NCBI RefSeq assembly: GCF_001984065.1
Contig: NZ_LYVP01000040.1
Coordinates: 1 to 47,221 of the forward strand
Source: Pseudomonas sp. KK4
Lineage (GTDB): Bacteria; Pseudomonadota; Gammaproteobacteria; Pseudomonadales; Pseudomonadaceae
Reading direction: 5' to 3'
Length of the DNA: 47,221 nucleotides
The position numbers and the translations under genes are program-made. The first letter of the stretch is position 1. Each line of letters starts with the position of its first letter. Positions 27,828 to 44,375 of the stretch are shown one piece after another. The notes under the pieces are model-generated. The model was not told the DNA's origin, made no database searches, and was given only the letters and a program-made list of their open reading frames with translations.

Positions 27828-29021
27828 TTACTCGATGATTTTTGCTACAACGCCAGCACCTACGGTACGGCCGCCTTCACGGATTGCGAAGCGCAGACCG
27901 TCTTCCATTGCGATGGTTTTGATCAGGGTAACAGTCATTTGAATGTTGTCACCTGGCATTACCATTTCAACGCCTTCTGGCAGCTCGCAGTTACCGGTCA
28001 CGTCAGTAGTACGGAAGTAGAACTGTGGACGGTAGCCTTTGAAGAACGGAGTGTGACGACCGCCTTCTTCCTTGCTCAGAACGTAAACTTCTGCGGTGAA
28101 CTTGGTGTGCGGCTTAACCGAACCTGGCTTAACCAGAACCTGACCACGCTCAACGTCGTCACGCTTGGTGCCGCGCAGCAGAACGCCGCAGTTCTCGCCA
28201 GCACGACCTTCGTCGAGCAGCTTGCGGAACATCTCAACACCGGTGCAGGTGGTGGTGGTAGTGTCACGCAGACCAACGATTTCCAGTGCATCTTGAACGC
28301 GAACGATACCGCGCTCGATACGACCAGTCACAACAGTACCGCGACCGGAGATCGAGAATACGTCTTCGATTGGCATCAGGAATGGCTTGTCGATAGCACG
28401 CTCTGGCTCTGGGATGTAGGTATCCAGAGTCTCAACCAGCTTACGAACGGCAGTGGTGCCCATTTCGTTGTCGTCTTTGCCTTCCAGCGCCATACGAGCA
28501 GAACCGATGATGATCGGAGTGTCGTCGCCTGGGAAGTCATAGGTGGACAGCAGGTCGCGAACTTCCATCTCAACCAGTTCCAGCAGCTCAGCGTCGTCTA
28601 CCAGGTCTGCCTTGTTCAGGAAAACCACGATGTACGGAACGCCTACCTGACGGGACAGCAGGATGTGCTCACGGGTTTGTGGCATCGGACCATCAGCGGC
28701 CGAGCAAACCAGGATCGCGCCGTCCATCTGAGCAGCACCGGTGATCATGTTCTTCACGTAGTCAGCGTGACCTGGGCAGTCAACGTGAGCGTAGTGACGA
28801 ATGTTCGAGTTGTACTCGACGTGCGCGGTGTTAATGGTGATACCGCGAGCTTTTTCTTCTGGTGCGCTGTCGATCTTGTCGAATTCAACTACGGCCGAAC
28901 CGAAAACTTCGGAGCAGACGCGAGTCAGAGCAGCGGTCAGAGTGGTTTTACCGTGGTCAACGTGGCCGATGGTGCCAACGTTTACGTGCGGTAGGGAACG
29001 ATCAAATTTTTCTTTAGCCAC
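27828..29021 (-). CDS. tuf: Elongation factor Tu
   Basis: The 397-residue GTPase delivering aminoacyl-tRNA to the ribosome. G motifs: GHVDHGKTT near residue 19, [20 protein letters not shown] near 81, and NKADL near 136. Domains II and III follow ([13 protein letters not shown]). It is the last gene of the str operon, 30 bp after fusA. The second tuf usually found between tRNA-Thr and tRNA-Trp in Pseudomonas is not present in this window, so this is the only tuf seen. Confidence 0.99.
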   Translation of the reverse strand: MAKEKFDRSLPHVNVGTIGHVDHGKTTLTAALTRVCSEVFGSAVVEFDKIDSAPEEKARGITINTAHVEYNSNIRHYAHVDCPGHADYVKNMITGAAQMDGAILVCSAADGPMPQTREHILLSRQVGVPYIVVFLNKADLVDDAELLELVEMEVRDLLSTYDFPGDDTPIIIGSARMALEGKDDNEMGTTAVRKLVETLDTYIPEPERAIDKPFLMPIEDVFSISGRGTVVTGRIERGIVRVQDALEIVGLRDTTTTTCTGVEMFRKLLDEGRAGENCGVLLRGTKRDDVERGQVLVKPGSVKPHTKFTAEVYVLSKEEGGRHTPFFKGYRPQFYFRTTDVTGNCELPEGVEMVMPGDNIQMTVTLIKTIAMEDGLRFAIREGGRTVGAGVVAKIIE

Positions 29022-29051
29022 GACAATTAACTCCTTGCCTAAAGGACTGAA

Positions 29052-31157
29052 TCAGCCTTGTTTTTTGGTAACGGTTTCGACGATGTGCGACGGAGCCGTA
29101 TTGTATTTTTTGAATTCCATAGAGTAGCTTGCGCGACCCTGGGACATCGAACGAACGTCGGTCGCATAACCGAACATCTCGCCCAACGGAACTTCAGCAC
29201 GGATAACCTTACCGGAAACCGTATCTTCCATACCCAGAATCATGCCGCGACGACGGTTAAGGTCGCCCATCACGTCACCCATATAGTCTTCAGGCGTAAC
29301 AACCTCTACTGCCATGATCGGCTCGAGCAACTCACCACCGCCCTTCTGGGCCAGTTGCTTGGTCGCCATGGAAGCAGCCACCTTAAACGCCATCTCGTTC
29401 GAGTCGACGTCGTGGTAAGAACCATCAAACACGGTAGCCTTCAGGCCGATCAGCGGATAGCCGGCAACAACACCGTTCTTCATCTGCTCTTCGATACCCT
29501 TCTGGATAGCCGGGATGTATTCCTTAGGAACCACACCACCCACTACTTCGTTCAGGAATTGCAGACCTTCCTGACCTTCGTCAGCAGGTGCAAAACGAAT
29601 CCAGCAGTGACCGAACTGGCCACGACCGCCGGACTGACGAACGAACTTGCCTTCGATTTCGCAGCTCTTCGTGATGCGCTCACGATAGGAAACCTGAGGC
29701 TTACCGATGTTGGCTTCGACGTTGAACTCACGGCGCATCCGGTCAACCAGGATGTCCAGGTGCAGCTCGCCCATGCCAGAGATGATCGTTTGACCAGTCT
29801 CTTCATCAGTCTTGACGCGGAAAGACGGGTCTTCCTGAGCAAGTTTGCCCAGAGCGATACCCATTTTTTCCTGGTCATCCTTGGTCTTAGGCTCAACGGC
29901 AACCGAAATAACCGGCTCCGGGAAGTCCATGCGAACCAGGATGATTGGCTTGTCAGCGTTGCACAAAGTCTCACCAGTGGTGACGTCCTTCATGCCGATC
30001 AAGGCCGCGATGTCGCCAGCGCGCACTTCCTTGATTTCTTCACGGGCGTTTGCGTGCATTTGCACCATACGACCCACACGCTCTTTCTTGCCTTTAACCG
30101 AGTTGATCACGCCGTCGCCGGATGCCAACACGCCCGAGTAAACGCGGACGAAGGTCAAGGTACCCACGAATGGGTCGGTAGCGATCTTGAACGCCAGAGC
30201 CGAGAACGGCTCGTTGTCGTCTGCATGACGCTCCATTTGCTTTTCCTCGTCATCCGGGTCAGTACCCTTGATGGCAGGAATGTCGGTGGGAGCAGGCAGG
30301 TAGTCGATAACGGCGTCGAGAACCAGGGGAACACCCTTGTTCTTGAAGGAAGAACCGCAAACAGCCAGAACGATCTCACCAGCGATAGTACGCTGACGCA
30401 GAGCGGCCTTGATTTCCTCGATGGAGAGCTCTTCGCCTTCGAGGTACTTGTTCATCAGCTCTTCGCTGGCTTCAGCCGCAGCCTCAACCATGTTGCTGCG
30501 CCACTCTTCAGCCAATTCCTGCAGTTCAGCAGGGATAGCTTCGCGACGCGGAGTCATGCCCTTGTCAGCATCGTTCCAGTAAACCGCTTCCATGGTCATC
30601 AGATCGATCTGACCCTGGAAGTTGTCTTCGGAACCAATGGCCAACTGAATCGGCACCGGCGTGTGGCCCAAGCGCTGCTTGATCTGAGCGATCACGCGCA
30701 GGAAGTTGGCGCCAGCACGGTCCATTTTGTTCACGTAGACAATACGTGGAACACCGTACTTGTTGGCTTGACGCCATACGGTTTCGGACTGAGGCTCAAC
30801 ACCCGAAGTACCACAGAAAACAACGACCGCGCCGTCGAGTACACGCAAGGAACGCTCAACTTCAATGGTGAAGTCTACGTGACCCGGGGTGTCAATGACG
30901 TTGAAGCGGTATTGGTCTTTGTGCTGCTTCGCAGAACCCTGCCAGAAGGCGGTAATAGCAGCAGAAGTAATGGTAATACCACGCTCCTGCTCCTGCACCA
31001 TCCAGTCTGTGGTCGCGGCGCCGTCATGCACCTCGCCCATTTTGTGACTTTTGCCAGTGTAAAAAAGGACGCGCTCGGTGGTGGTGGTTTTACCAGCATC
31101 CACGTGAGCTACGATACCAATGTTACGGTAGCGATTAATCGGTGTAGTACGAGCCAT
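29052..31157 (-). CDS. fusA: Elongation factor G
   Basis: The 701-residue translocation GTPase. G1 [19 protein letters not shown], switch [22 protein letters not shown] and G4 [13 protein letters not shown] are seen, and domains II-V are complete to [19 protein letters not shown]. It promotes tRNA-mRNA translocation and, with RRF, ribosome recycling. It lies between rpsG (30 bp) and tuf (30 bp) in the str operon. Confidence 0.99.
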   Translation of the reverse strand: MARTTPINRYRNIGIVAHVDAGKTTTTERVLFYTGKSHKMGEVHDGAATTDWMVQEQERGITITSAAITAFWQGSAKQHKDQYRFNVIDTPGHVDFTIEVERSLRVLDGAVVVFCGTSGVEPQSETVWRQANKYGVPRIVYVNKMDRAGANFLRVIAQIKQRLGHTPVPIQLAIGSEDNFQGQIDLMTMEAVYWNDADKGMTPRREAIPAELQELAEEWRSNMVEAAAEASEELMNKYLEGEELSIEEIKAALRQRTIAGEIVLAVCGSSFKNKGVPLVLDAVIDYLPAPTDIPAIKGTDPDDEEKQMERHADDNEPFSALAFKIATDPFVGTLTFVRVYSGVLASGDGVINSVKGKKERVGRMVQMHANAREEIKEVRAGDIAALIGMKDVTTGETLCNADKPIILVRMDFPEPVISVAVEPKTKDDQEKMGIALGKLAQEDPSFRVKTDEETGQTIISGMGELHLDILVDRMRREFNVEANIGKPQVSYRERITKSCEIEGKFVRQSGGRGQFGHCWIRFAPADEGQEGLQFLNEVVGGVVPKEYIPAIQKGIEEQMKNGVVAGYPLIGLKATVFDGSYHDVDSNEMAFKVAASMATKQLAQKGGGELLEPIMAVEVVTPEDYMGDVMGDLNRRRGMILGMEDTVSGKVIRAEVPLGEMFGYATDVRSMSQGRASYSMEFKKYNTAPSHIVETVTKKQG

Positions 31158-31187
31158 AAAGCCCTCGCAAAATTAGTGACGCTAAAA

Positions 31188-31777
<590 letters not shown>

Positions 31778-32149
31778 TTACTTCGGACGCTTGGTACCGT
31801 ACTTCGAACGACCCTGGTTACGACCTTTAACGCCGGAGGTATCCAAAGAACCGCGAACGGTGTGGTAACGAACACCTGGCAAGTCTTTTACACGACCGCC
31901 GCGGATCAGCACCACGCTGTGCTCTTGCAGGTTGTGGCCTTCACCGCCGATGTACGAGGAAACCTCGAAACCGTTGGTCAGACGCACACGGCATACTTTA
32001 CGCAGTGCCGAGTTAGGTTTTTTCGGCGTAGTGGTGTACACACGGGTGCACACGCCACGACGTTGCGGGCAGTTCTGCAGCGCAGGCACGTCGGATTTCT
32101 CGACGATACGCTTACGCGGCTGACGTACCAGCTGGTTGATAGTTGCCAT
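31778..32149 (-). CDS. rpsL: 30S ribosomal protein S12 (uS12)
   Basis: A 123-residue S12, the decoding-accuracy protein. The streptomycin-critical lysines are wild type: Lys43 in [14 protein letters not shown] and the lysine in [13 protein letters not shown]. It is the first gene of the str operon, with its own promoter 92-120 bp upstream of the start, so it is separated from rpoC. Confidence 0.99.
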
Positions 32150-32240
32150 CTACTAGCTCCACTGTTGTCTTGCGACGCTATTGTCTTGCAAGAAAAGCAA
32201 AATGGCAGGAACGAATCCCCGCCAAATTTAGGGGTACAAG

Positions 32241-32269
32241 AGTCTAAAGAGGATCTTGCCCCCAGTCAA
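32241..32269 (-). promoter_or_regulatory. str-operon promoter (rpsL)
   Basis: On the minus strand, -35 TTGACT (32269-32264), a 17-bp spacer and -10 TAGACT (32246-32241), giving a leader of roughly 85 nt before rpsL. Confidence 0.75.
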
Positions 32270-32288
32270 GGCAAGGCCCCGCCCTCCC

Positions 32289-32329
32289 CGCTCATCCAAC
32301 CTCGACAAATTGTCTCGATTCGATGAGCG
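32289..32329 (-). terminator. Hairpin after rpoC
   Basis: An 8-bp stem, CGCTCATC (32289-32296) with GATGAGCG (32322-32329), enclosing a further small dyad GACAAATTGTC (32304-32314). No T tract follows, so it may be a weak terminator or a 3'-end stabiliser for the rpoBC message. Confidence 0.45.
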
Positions 32330-32365
32330 GAGCGACCAGGGCCTCACGCTCATTTACCGCGGAAC

Positions 32366-35300
32366 TCAGTTACCGCTCGAGTTCAGCGCTTCGGTCAGTG
32401 CAGCTTCCACTTCACTGGCGCTCACGCGCAACGGCTTGTCTGCATCACGGCGACGCTTACGCTCGCTGTGATACGCCAGACCGGTACCAGCCGGGATCAG
32501 ACGACCCACGACCACGTTTTCTTTCAGGCCGCGCAGATAATCGCGCTTGCCGGTTACCGCCGCTTCGGTCAGTACGCGGGTGGTTTCCTGGAAGGAAGCC
32601 GCCGAGATGAACGATTCGGTGGACAACGACGCCTTGGTGATACCCAGGAGAACGCGAGTGAACTTGGAGACAAACTTGTCTTCGTTGCTCAAACGCTCGT
32701 TCTCTACCAGCACGTGAGTCAATTCCATCTGGTCGCCCTTGATGAAACTCGAATCGCCGGATTCAGCGATTTCAACTTTACGCAACATCTGACGCAGGAT
32801 GGTCTCGATGTGCTTATCGTTGATCTTAACGCCCTGCAGACGGTAAACGTCCTGAATCTCGTTAACAATGTACTTGGCCAGCGCACTCACACCCAGCAGA
32901 CGCAGGATGTCGTGTGGATCGCTCGGGCCGTCGGAGATAACTTCGCCGCGGTTTACCTGTTCGCCTTCGAAGACGTTGAGGTGACGCCACTTCGGAATCA
33001 GCTCTTCATACGGATCGCTGCCGTCGTTCGGCGTGATAACCAGACGGCGCTTGCCCTTGGTCTCTTTACCGAACGCAATGGTGCCGCTGACTTCAGCCAG
33101 AATCGACGCTTCTTTCGGACGACGGGCTTCGAACAAGTCGGCAACACGCGGCAGACCACCGGTGATGTCACGGGTCTTCGAAGTTTCTTGCGGAATACGA
33201 GCGATAACATCACCGATCGCAATCTTCGCACCGTCCGCAACACCGACCAGGGCGTTCGCGGGCAGGAAGTACTGAGCGATAACGTCAGTGCCTGGCAGCA
33301 ACAGATCCTTGCCGTTGTCATCAACCATCTTCACGGCTGGACGAATGTCTTTACCAGCAGCTGGACGGTCTTTGGCATCGAGTACTTCAATGTTGGTCAT
33401 ACCGGTCAATTCGTCAGTCTGACGCTTGATCGTGATGCCTTCTTCCATGCCCACGTAGGTCACGGTACCTTTCATTTCGGTAACGATCGGGTGAGTGTGC
33501 GGATCCCACTTGGCAACGATTGCGCCAGCGTCGACCTTGTCACCTTCCTTAACCGAAATCACAGCACCGTACGGCAGCTTGTAACGCTCGCGCTCACGAC
33601 CGAAGTCATCCGCGATAGCCAGCTCACCGGAACGGGAAACGGCAACCAGGTGACCATCCACTCGCTCAACGTGCTTCAGGTTATGCAGGCGGACAGTACC
33701 GCCATTCTTCACCTGAACGCTGTCGGCTGCGGAGGTCCGGCTTGCCGCACCACCGATGTGGAACGTACGCATCGTCAGCTGGGTACCCGGCTCACCGATG
33801 GACTGGGCAGCGATAACGCCGACCGCTTCACCGATGTTCACCTGGTGACCACGAGCCAGGTCACGGCCGTAGCACTTGGCGCAAATGCCGTAGCGGGTTT
33901 CGCAGCTGATCGGCGAACGCACGATCACTTCGTCGATGCTGTTCAGCTCGATGAACTCGACCCACTTCTCGTCTACCAGGGTGCCGGCAGGAACGATGAC
34001 ATCCTCGGTACCTGGCTTGAATACGTCACGGGCGATAACACGACCCAATACGCGCTCACCCAACGGTTCTACAACGTCACCGCCTTCAATGTGCGGAGTC
34101 ATCAGCAGGCCGTGTTCGGTGCCGCAATCGATCTCGGTTACAACCAGATCCTGCGCCACGTCTACCAGACGACGAGTCAGGTAACCGGAGTTCGCCGTTT
34201 TCAACGCGGTATCCGCCAGACCTTTACGAGCACCGTGAGTGGAGATGAAGTACTGAAGTACGCTCAAACCTTCACGGAAGTTCGCAGTAATCGGCGTTTC
34301 GATGATAGAACCGTCCGGCTTGGCCATCAGGCCACGCATACCGGCGAGCTGACGGATCTGCGCAGCAGAACCCCGTGCGCCCGAGTCGGCCATCATGTAC
34401 ATCGAGTTGAAGGATTCCTGATCGACTTCGACGCCATGACGGTCGATGACTTTCTCTTTCGAGAGGTTAGCCATCATCGCCTTGGAAACTTCGTCGTTCG
34501 CCTTGGACCAAAGGTCGATCACCTTGTTGTACTTCTCGCCCTGGGTTACCAGGCCGGACGCGTACTGGCTCTCGATCTCTTTCACTTCGTCGGTGGCAGC
34601 ACCGATGATGCGGGCTTTTTCATCCGGGATAACGAAGTCGTTAACGCCGATGGAAACGCCGGAAATGGTCGAGTAAGCAAAACCGGTGTACATCAACTGG
34701 TCAGCGAAGATCACGGTCTCTTTCAGACCAACAACGCGATAGCACTGGTTGATCAGCTTGGAGATCGCTTTCTTCTTCATCGGCAAGTTGACGACGTCGA
34801 AGGACAGACCTTTTGGCACAACCTGGAACAACAGCGCACGGCCGACAGTGGTGTCGACGATACGGGTGTTGGTCACGCTGCCGCCGTCACGATCGTTGAC
34901 GGTTTCGTTGATCCGCACTTTGACTTTAGCGTGCAGTGCGGCTTCGCCGGCACGGAACACACGGTCAACTTCCTGCAGATCCGCGAACACACGACCCTCG
35001 CCCTTGGCGTTGATCGCTTCACGAGTCATGTAGTACAGACCCAATACAACGTCCTGCGACGGAACGATGATCGGCTCACCGTTGGCTGGCGACAGGATGT
35101 TGTTGGTCGACATCATCAACGCACGCGCTTCCAACTGGGCTTCCAGGGTCAGCGGTACGTGCACGGCCATTTGGTCGCCGTCGAAGTCGGCGTTGTACGC
35201 AGCACAGACCAACGGGTGAAGCTGGATAGCCTTACCTTCGATCAGTACCGGTTCAAACGCCTGGATACCCAGACGGTGAAGGGTCGGTGCACGGTTGAGG

Positions 35301-36565
35301 AGAACCGGGTGTTCACGGATTACTTCTGCGAGAACGTCCCAAACTTCCGGCAGCTCACGCTCGACCATCTTCTTGGCTGCTTTGATGGTGGTCGCCAGAC
35401 CACGCATTTCCAGCTTGCCGAAAATGAACGGTTTGAACAGCTCGAGAGCCATTTTCTTCGGCAGACCGCACTGGTGCAGACGCAGGGTCGGACCTACGGT
35501 AATTACCGAACGACCGGAGTAGTCAACACGCTTACCGAGCAAGTTCTGACGGAAACGACCCTGTTTACCCTTGATCATGTCAGCCAGGGATTTCAGAGGA
35601 CGCTTGTTGGAACCGGTGATAGCGCGGCCACGACGACCGTTGTCGAGCAGCGCGTCGACGGCTTCCTGCAACATACGCTTTTCGTTGCGCACGATGATGT
35701 CCGGAGCGGACAGATCCAGCAGGCGCTTCAAACGGTTGTTACGGTTGATCACTCGACGATACAGATCGTTGAGGTCGGAAGTCGCGAAACGACCGCCATC
35801 GAGCGGGACCAGTGGACGCAGATCTGGCGGCAGAACCGGCAGAACGGTCAGCACCATCCACTCTGGCAGGTTGCCGGAACCCTGGAAGGCTTCCATCAAC
35901 TTCAGACGCTTGGACAGCTTCTTGATCTTGGTTTCGGAGTTGGTTTGCGGAATTTCTTCACGCAGACGGCCAATCTCGTGCTCCAGGTCGATAGCGTGCA
36001 GCAGTTCGCGGACAGCTTCGGCACCCATGCGGGCATCGAAATCGTCACCGAACTCTTCCAGCGCTTCGAAGTACTGCTCGTCATTGAGCAGCTGACCTTT
36101 TTCAAGGGTGGTCATGCCTGGATCGATAACGACGTAGCTCTCGAAGTAGAGAACGCGTTCGATATCACGCAGGGTCATGTCCATCAGCAAGCCGATACGG
36201 GACGGCAGCGATTTCAGGAACCAGATGTGGGCAACCGGCGAAGCCAGTTCGATGTGCGCCATACGCTCACGACGAACTTTTGCGAGCGCAACTTCAACGC
36301 CGCACTTTTCGCAGATCACACCACGATGCTTCAAGCGCTTGTACTTACCGCACAGGCACTCGTAATCCTTTACCGGGCCAAAGATCTTGGCGCAGAACAG
36401 GCCGTCACGCTCAGGTTTGAACGTACGGTAGTTGATGGTTTCCGGCTTTTTAACTTCACCGAACGACCACGAACGGATCATCTCAGGCGATGCCAATCCG
36501 ATACGGATGGCGTCGAACTCTTCGACTTGACCCTGGTTTTTCAGCAAATTCAGTAGGTCTTTCAA
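32366..36565 (-). CDS. rpoC: RNA polymerase beta' subunit
   Basis: The 1399-residue catalytic subunit. The zinc ribbon is Cys70, Cys72, Cys85, Cys88. The Mg-binding active-site motif NADFDGD is near residue 460. The bridge helix/trigger loop region ([20 protein letters not shown]) and the second zinc cluster ([20 protein letters not shown]) are present. It is complete to [10 protein letters not shown]. It begins 64 bp after rpoB with a GGAGG-like site and is co-transcribed with it. Confidence 0.99.
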   Translation of the reverse strand: MKDLLNLLKNQGQVEEFDAIRIGLASPEMIRSWSFGEVKKPETINYRTFKPERDGLFCAKIFGPVKDYECLCGKYKRLKHRGVICEKCGVEVALAKVRRERMAHIELASPVAHIWFLKSLPSRIGLLMDMTLRDIERVLYFESYVVIDPGMTTLEKGQLLNDEQYFEALEEFGDDFDARMGAEAVRELLHAIDLEHEIGRLREEIPQTNSETKIKKLSKRLKLMEAFQGSGNLPEWMVLTVLPVLPPDLRPLVPLDGGRFATSDLNDLYRRVINRNNRLKRLLDLSAPDIIVRNEKRMLQEAVDALLDNGRRGRAITGSNKRPLKSLADMIKGKQGRFRQNLLGKRVDYSGRSVITVGPTLRLHQCGLPKKMALELFKPFIFGKLEMRGLATTIKAAKKMVERELPEVWDVLAEVIREHPVLLNRAPTLHRLGIQAFEPVLIEGKAIQLHPLVCAAYNADFDGDQMAVHVPLTLEAQLEARALMMSTNNILSPANGEPIIVPSQDVVLGLYYMTREAINAKGEGRVFADLQEVDRVFRAGEAALHAKVKVRINETVNDRDGGSVTNTRIVDTTVGRALLFQVVPKGLSFDVVNLPMKKKAISKLINQCYRVVGLKETVIFADQLMYTGFAYSTISGVSIGVNDFVIPDEKARIIGAATDEVKEIESQYASGLVTQGEKYNKVIDLWSKANDEVSKAMMANLSKEKVIDRHGVEVDQESFNSMYMMADSGARGSAAQIRQLAGMRGLMAKPDGSIIETPITANFREGLSVLQYFISTHGARKGLADTALKTANSGYLTRRLVDVAQDLVVTEIDCGTEHGLLMTPHIEGGDVVEPLGERVLGRVIARDVFKPGTEDVIVPAGTLVDEKWVEFIELNSIDEVIVRSPISCETRYGICAKCYGRDLARGHQVNIGEAVGVIAAQSIGEPGTQLTMRTFHIGGAASRTSAADSVQVKNGGTVRLHNLKHVERVDGHLVAVSRSGELAIADDFGRERERYKLPYGAVISVKEGDKVDAGAIVAKWDPHTHPIVTEMKGTVTYVGMEEGITIKRQTDELTGMTNIEVLDAKDRPAAGKDIRPAVKMVDDNGKDLLLPGTDVIAQYFLPANALVGVADGAKIAIGDVIARIPQETSKTRDITGGLPRVADLFEARRPKEASILAEVSGTIAFGKETKGKRRLVITPNDGSDPYEELIPKWRHLNVFEGEQVNRGEVISDGPSDPHDILRLLGVSALAKYIVNEIQDVYRLQGVKINDKHIETILRQMLRKVEIAESGDSSFIKGDQMELTHVLVENERLSNEDKFVSKFTRVLLGITKASLSTESFISAASFQETTRVLTEAAVTGKRDYLRGLKENVVVGRLIPAGTGLAYHSERKRRRDADKPLRVSASEVEAALTEALNSSGN

Positions 36566-36629
36566 GGCCTTTCCTCCTGGCGGAGCAGAGAGCGGGCAAT
36601 CCTGCCCCGCTCTCGATTCGCGTCACGTG

Positions 36630-40703
<4,074 letters not shown>

Positions 40704-40768
40704 CAGCGTTCCCCAGCTTGGTCACCTGCTTGTTTGGCCTCCCCCGACGGGAGCGGCCAGAAAATCGT

Positions 40769-40887
40769 GCAAACCCCATGGTTTGCGCCACCACATCGGG
40801 TGGTTACAGCTCGCTATCGACACCGACCCAGTCGGCTGCCAATAACGGAAAAAGGCCGGTGGCAAGAGCCACCAGCCATCAGCCTTT
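40769..40887 (-). terminator. Attenuator hairpins in the rplL-rpoB spacer
   Basis: On the minus strand, the inner stem GGTGGC-TCTT-GCCACC within an outer AAAGGC/GCCTTT pairing is followed by TTTTT (40848-40887). A second perfect stem, GCAAACC-CCAT-GGTTTGC, lies nearer rpoB (40769-40786). In E. coli partial termination here sets the ribosome:polymerase ratio; the same role is inferred. Confidence 0.7.
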
Positions 40888-40923
40888 CGCTTAACGCTCG
40901 GGCTGGAAACGCAAAGTCGATGC

Positions 40924-41289
40924 TTACTTCAGCTCGACTTTAGCGCCTGCTTCTTCCAGAGCTGCTTTGGCTTTGTCAGCTGCGTCTTTGGCAACGCCTT
41001 CCAGAACCATTGCAGGAGCACCGTCAACTACAGCCTTGGCTTCTTTCAGGCCCAGACCGGTCAGCTCACGTACTGCCTTGATCACGTTAACTTTCTTCTC
41101 GCCAGCTTCGGTCAGCATGACGTTGAATTCAGTTTGCTCTTCAACAACAGCGGCAGCAGCAGCTGGACCAGCGGATGCAGCAGCAGCGGTAACACCGAAT
41201 TTTTCTTCGAAAGCTTTGATCAGTTCAACAACTTCCATTACGGACATGTTGCCAACTGCTTCAAGGATATCGTTCTGAGAGATAGACAT
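40924..41289 (-). CDS. rplL: 50S ribosomal protein L7/L12 (bL12)
   Basis: A 121-residue stalk protein present in multiple copies. The N-terminal dimerisation segment ([20 protein letters not shown]) is followed by an Ala-rich hinge at about residues 35-52 and the factor-binding C-terminal domain ([20 protein letters not shown]). It recruits EF-Tu and EF-G. It is 75 bp after rplJ. Confidence 0.99.
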   Translation of the reverse strand: MSISQNDILEAVGNMSVMEVVELIKAFEEKFGVTAAAASAGPAAAAAVVEEQTEFNVMLTEAGEKKVNVIKAVRELTGLGLKEAKAVVDGAPAMVLEGVAKDAADKAKAALEEAGAKVELK

Positions 41290-41364
41290 GAATCTAATTC
41301 CTGATATTGGGGACGGCCTACGCGACCATCGAAAAAAACAAAAAACGCGAGAAGTTGGCGAGCC

Positions 41365-41865
41365 TTAGGCTGCAGCAGCTTCTTTCTGGTCGCGAATTGC
41401 CGCCAGAGTACGAGCCAATTTGCTGGTTGCGCCTTGAATCACGCTCATCAGCTGAGAAATTGCTTCGTCACGGGTCGGCAGAGTTGCCAGTACGTCGATT
41501 TGGTTAGCTGCGAGGAACTTGCCCTCGAACGCAGCTGCCTTGATCTCGAACTTGTCCTGACCCTTTGCGAACTCTTTGAAAATCCGGGCAGCAGCGCCTG
41601 GATGTTCTTTGGAGAAAGCAATCAGGGTAGGGCCAGTGAACACGTCGTTGAGGACACTGAATTCAGTGTCAGCAACAGCGCGCTTGAGCAGGGTGTTACG
41701 TACGACACGTACGTATACGCCAGCTTCACGAGCCTCTTTACGGAGTCCGGTCATCGCGCCTACTGTTACGCCACGGGCATCAGCCACGACAGCGGACAGA
41801 GCGACTTTGGCAGCCTCGTTGACTTCAGCGACGATGGCCTTCTTGTCTTCGAGTTTAATTGCCAC
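41365..41865 (-). CDS. rplJ: 50S ribosomal protein L10 (uL10)
   Basis: A 166-residue L10, the stalk base that binds 23S rRNA and L12 dimers. It starts at GTG 41865 (product [20 protein letters not shown]) with AGGAG ahead. Binding of the L10-L12 complex to its own leader is the known feedback in gammaproteobacteria, and the leader is recognisable at 41930-42000. Confidence 0.99.
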   Translation of the reverse strand: MAIKLEDKKAIVAEVNEAAKVALSAVVADARGVTVGAMTGLRKEAREAGVYVRVVRNTLLKRAVADTEFSVLNDVFTGPTLIAFSKEHPGAAARIFKEFAKGQDKFEIKAAAFEGKFLAANQIDVLATLPTRDEAISQLMSVIQGATSKLARTLAAIRDQKEAAAA

Positions 41866-41929
41866 GGGTTTAACTCCTGCTTGTTACCGTTTCATCCAGT
41901 CGAAACCGGATGTCGTTTTGGTGTCTGAT

Positions 41930-42037
41930 TCGGTAAGGAACCGGGAGCACCATCTGCGTAGGCTTGTGGTTTAAGACTTGCGTCGCCTACGGTCTTGGAT
42001 AGCCCCCGCCAGGCAGGGACCCCAATTTTTCAATTGG
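41930..42037 (-). promoter_or_regulatory. L10 leader (ribosomal protein autoregulatory RNA)
   Basis: The rplA-rplJ spacer holds the characteristic stem CGTAGGC (41957-41963) with GCCTACG (41985-41991) and a loop containing ACTTGCG...GGTTTAAG, followed in the transcript by GCAGATGGTGCTCCC. This resembles the L10 leader of other gammaproteobacteria. A further stem CCAATT/AATTGG lies at 42022-42037. Confidence 0.8.
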
Positions 42038-42063
42038 CACAATGACTTGCGCCAATCTGTGTC

Positions 42064-42759
42064 TTACGCGTCCAGCGTGCTCTGGTCGATGACCAGACCT
42101 GGGCCCATAGTGGTGCTCAGGGTAACGCGCTTGACGTAGATACCTTTCGAGGAAGCTGGCTTGATGCGCTTCAAATCAGCGATCAGAGCTTCAACGTTTT
42201 CCTTCAGCTTGACGGCATCGAAGCCGATCTTGCCAACGGAAGTGTGAATGATGCCGTTTTTGTCGGTGCGATAACGAACCTGACCAGCCTTGGCGTTTTT
42301 AACCGCGGTAGCTACGTCTGGAGTTACGGTGCCAACTTTAGGGTTTGGCATCAGGCCACGTGGACCGAGGATCTGACCCAGCTGACCTACAACGCGCATG
42401 GCATCCGGGGATGCGATCACTACGTCATAGTTCAGGTCGCCGCCTTTCATTTCGGCAGCCAGGTCGTCCATACCTACGCGGTCAGCGCCGGCAGCCAGAG
42501 CGGCTTCAGCAGCCGGACCCTGAGTGAACACAGCAACGCGAACGGTCTTGCCAGTGCCGTGTGGCAGCACAGTAGCGCTACGAACAACCTGGTCCGATTT
42601 ACGCGGGTCAACACCCAAGTTTACAGCAACGTCGAAGGACTCGCTGAACTTGACAGTCGACAGCTCGGCCAGCAGTGCGGCGGCATCTACAAAGTTGTAG
42701 GCCTTGCCTGCTTCGATTTTGCCGGCGATAGCCTTTTGACGCTTGGTCAGCTTAGCCAT
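42064..42759 (-). CDS. rplA: 50S ribosomal protein L1 (uL1)
   Basis: A 231-residue L1, mobile stalk protein that helps E-site tRNA release and, in E. coli, represses rplKA. Starts [20 protein letters not shown]; motif [20 protein letters not shown]. Its ATG overlaps the rplK stop by one base (TAATG). Confidence 0.99.
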   Translation of the reverse strand: MAKLTKRQKAIAGKIEAGKAYNFVDAAALLAELSTVKFSESFDVAVNLGVDPRKSDQVVRSATVLPHGTGKTVRVAVFTQGPAAEAALAAGADRVGMDDLAAEMKGGDLNYDVVIASPDAMRVVGQLGQILGPRGLMPNPKVGTVTPDVATAVKNAKAGQVRYRTDKNGIIHTSVGKIGFDAVKLKENVEALIADLKRIKPASSKGIYVKRVTLSTTMGPGLVIDQSTLDA

Positions 42760-43190
42760 TACACACCCTCCACGTTAAGGCCCATGCTACGAGCAGAACC
42801 GGCGATAGTACGCACGGCTGCTTCCATATCAGCTGCAGTCAGATCCGCGTTTTTGGTTTTCGCGATTTCTTCCAGCTGAGCACGGGTTACGGTGCCAACC
42901 TTAACGGTGTTCGGACGAGCGGAACCGCTGGTCAGACCGGCCGCCTTCTTCAGCAGAACCGAAGCAGGGGTGGATTTGGTTTCGAACGTGAAGCTACGGT
43001 CGCTGTAGACAGTGATGATCACTGGAGTCGGCAGACCTGGCTCAAGACCCTGAGTACGGGCGTTGAAAGCCTTGCAGAATTCCATGATGTTCACGCCGTG
43101 CTGACCCAGAGCAGGACCAACAGGTGGGCTTGGGTTAGCCTGAGCGGCCTTCACTTGCAGCTTGATGTAAGCGGTAATCTTCTTGGCCAT
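42759..43190 (-). CDS. rplK: 50S ribosomal protein L11 (uL11)
   Basis: A 143-residue L11, needed for RelA activation and factor binding. The Pro-rich N-domain [20 protein letters not shown], target of thiostrepton-type drugs, is intact. The start is ATG 43190 ([16 protein letters not shown]) with GGAGTG upstream; four further upstream codons are not supported. Confidence 0.99.
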   Translation of the reverse strand: MAKKITAYIKLQVKAAQANPSPPVGPALGQHGVNIMEFCKAFNARTQGLEPGLPTPVIITVYSDRSFTFETKSTPASVLLKKAAGLTSGSARPNTVKVGTVTRAQLEEIAKTKNADLTAADMEAAVRTIAGSARSMGLNVEGV

Positions 43191-43262
43191 GAGGCACTCC
43201 AATTACGGGTTCAAACGCCTCGAAAGGCTCCCCGGTTACTTGCGCGTTTATCCCAGTGACGA

Positions 43263-43292
43263 CAAAACCCCACAGCCCAGGGCTGCGGGGTT
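43263..43292 (-). terminator. Terminator/attenuator between nusG and rplK
   Basis: A 12-bp stem with one G-T pair: AACCCCACAGCC (43266-43277) with GGCTGCGGGGTT (43281-43292), loop CAG, followed by TTTTG on the minus strand. Confidence 0.85.
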
Positions 43293-43307
43293 GGGATGCT
43301 TGCTCAG

Positions 43308-43841
43308 CTAGACCTTTTCGACCTGACTGAACTCCAACTCTACTGGAGTAGAGCGACCGAAAATGAGCACTGCCACTTGGATCCGGCTCTTCTCGTAGTT
43401 AACTTCTTCAACAACGCCATTGAAATCGGCGAATGGACCATCGTTGACACGCACGGTCTCGCCCGGCTCGAACAGCGTCTTCGGCTTCGGCTTATCGCTA
43501 CCATCAGCGACACGACGCAGAATTGCTTCTGCCTCTTTGTCCGTAATTGGTGCCGGCTTATCAGCGGTTCCACCAATGAAGCCCATCACGCGAGGAGTAT
43601 CCTTGACCAAGTGCCAAGTACCCTCATTCATATCCATCTGAACCAGCACGTAACCCGGGAAGAATTTACGCTCGCTTTTGCGCTTCTGGCCATTACGCAT
43701 TTCAACCACTTCTTCAGTGGGAACCAGAATTTCGCCGAAGCCATCTTCCATGCCAGCCAGCTTTACACGCTCGATCAAAGAGCGCATGACATGCTTCTCG
43801 TAACCCGAGTAAGCATGCACAACATACCAACGCTTAGCCAC
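43308..43841 (-). CDS. nusG: Transcription termination/antitermination protein NusG
   Basis: A 177-residue NusG. The NGN domain (1-120; starts [20 protein letters not shown]) binds the polymerase clamp. The C-terminal KOW domain ([20 protein letters not shown]) contacts Rho or S10. It lies 9 bp after secE, with a terminator between it and rplK. Confidence 0.99.
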   Translation of the reverse strand: MAKRWYVVHAYSGYEKHVMRSLIERVKLAGMEDGFGEILVPTEEVVEMRNGQKRKSERKFFPGYVLVQMDMNEGTWHLVKDTPRVMGFIGGTADKPAPITDKEAEAILRRVADGSDKPKPKTLFEPGETVRVNDGPFADFNGVVEEVNYEKSRIQVAVLIFGRSTPVELEFSQVEKV

Positions 43842-43850
43842 GGGACACCC

Positions 43851-44219
43851 TTAACCGACAATCAAGGAAACAAGCCAGCCGAGCAGGGAATCAAGCCCCC
43901 ACAACAGCAACGCCATAACCAGCACAACAGCCACAACAATCAACGTGGTCTGCGTGGTTTCTTGACGAGTTGGCCAAACGACTTTACGAATCTCGGTACG
44001 CGCTTCTTTGACCAGCACAAAGAAAGACTTGCCCTTCACTGTCTGCAAGCCTACAAAGGCGGCTAAGGCAGCGATGACAAGCAAAGCGAGCACTCGATAC
44101 AGGATTGGCGAAGCAGAGTAGTACTGATTGCCAACAACGCCAACAACCACCAAAGCGACTACTACCAGCCACTTAAGCAGATCGAAGCGAGAGCCTTGAG
44201 CTTCAGCCTTAGGAGTCAT
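43851..44219 (-). CDS. secE: Protein translocase subunit SecE
   Basis: A 122-residue SecE with three hydrophobic helices (about 18-36, 43-60, 92-115), like the E. coli form. The conserved amphipathic cytoplasmic helix before the last one includes EIRKVVWPTRQETTQTT. It clamps SecY in the translocon. It is 45 bp after tRNA-Trp and 9 bp before nusG, in the same transcription unit. Confidence 0.98.
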   Translation of the reverse strand: MTPKAEAQGSRFDLLKWLVVVALVVVGVVGNQYYSASPILYRVLALLVIAALAAFVGLQTVKGKSFFVLVKEARTEIRKVVWPTRQETTQTTLIVVAVVLVMALLLWGLDSLLGWLVSLIVG

Positions 44220-44264
44220 CTATGAAGATCCTGTGAAAAGAAAGCCAGACACACCTGGTGAATC

Positions 44265-44340
44265 TGGCAGGTCAGGAGGGAATCGAACCCCCAACCTACG
44301 GTTTTGGAGACCGTCGCTCTGCCAATTGAGCTACTGACCT
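44265..44340 (-). tRNA. tRNA-Trp (anticodon CCA)
   Basis: A 76-nt cloverleaf including encoded CCA. The acceptor stem is AGGTCAG/CTGACCT with discriminator G; the D arm is AGCTCAATTGGCAGAGC; the anticodon CCA is at 44307-44305; the T arm is GGGGGTTCGATTCCCTC. It is the first gene of the tRNA-Trp-secE-nusG unit. Confidence 0.98.
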
Positions 44341-44341
44341 A

Positions 44342-44375
44342 AAACAAAATCAGGCCGACCATTATGCCGGCCTGA
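44342..44375 (-). terminator. Terminator-like hairpin directly before tRNA-Trp
   Basis: TCAGGCCG (44350-44357) pairs with CGGCCTGA (44368-44375) with a 10-nt loop. On the minus strand it is followed by TTTTGTTTT, ending at the tRNA-Trp 5' end. Confidence 0.7.

Noticed and set aside
31778..32149. Possible streptomycin-resistance changes in rpsL
   Set aside because: Lys43 and the second critical lysine are wild type.
32468..36556. A 1362-codon open frame on the plus strand opposite rpoC (and similar ones opposite rpoB 38007-40694, fusA/rpsG 29058-31664, secY region 16975-19149)
   Set aside because: These mirror the sense genes in a frame kept open by strong codon bias (few TTA, CTA and TCA codons). 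Their translations show no domain features and have no ribosome-binding context.
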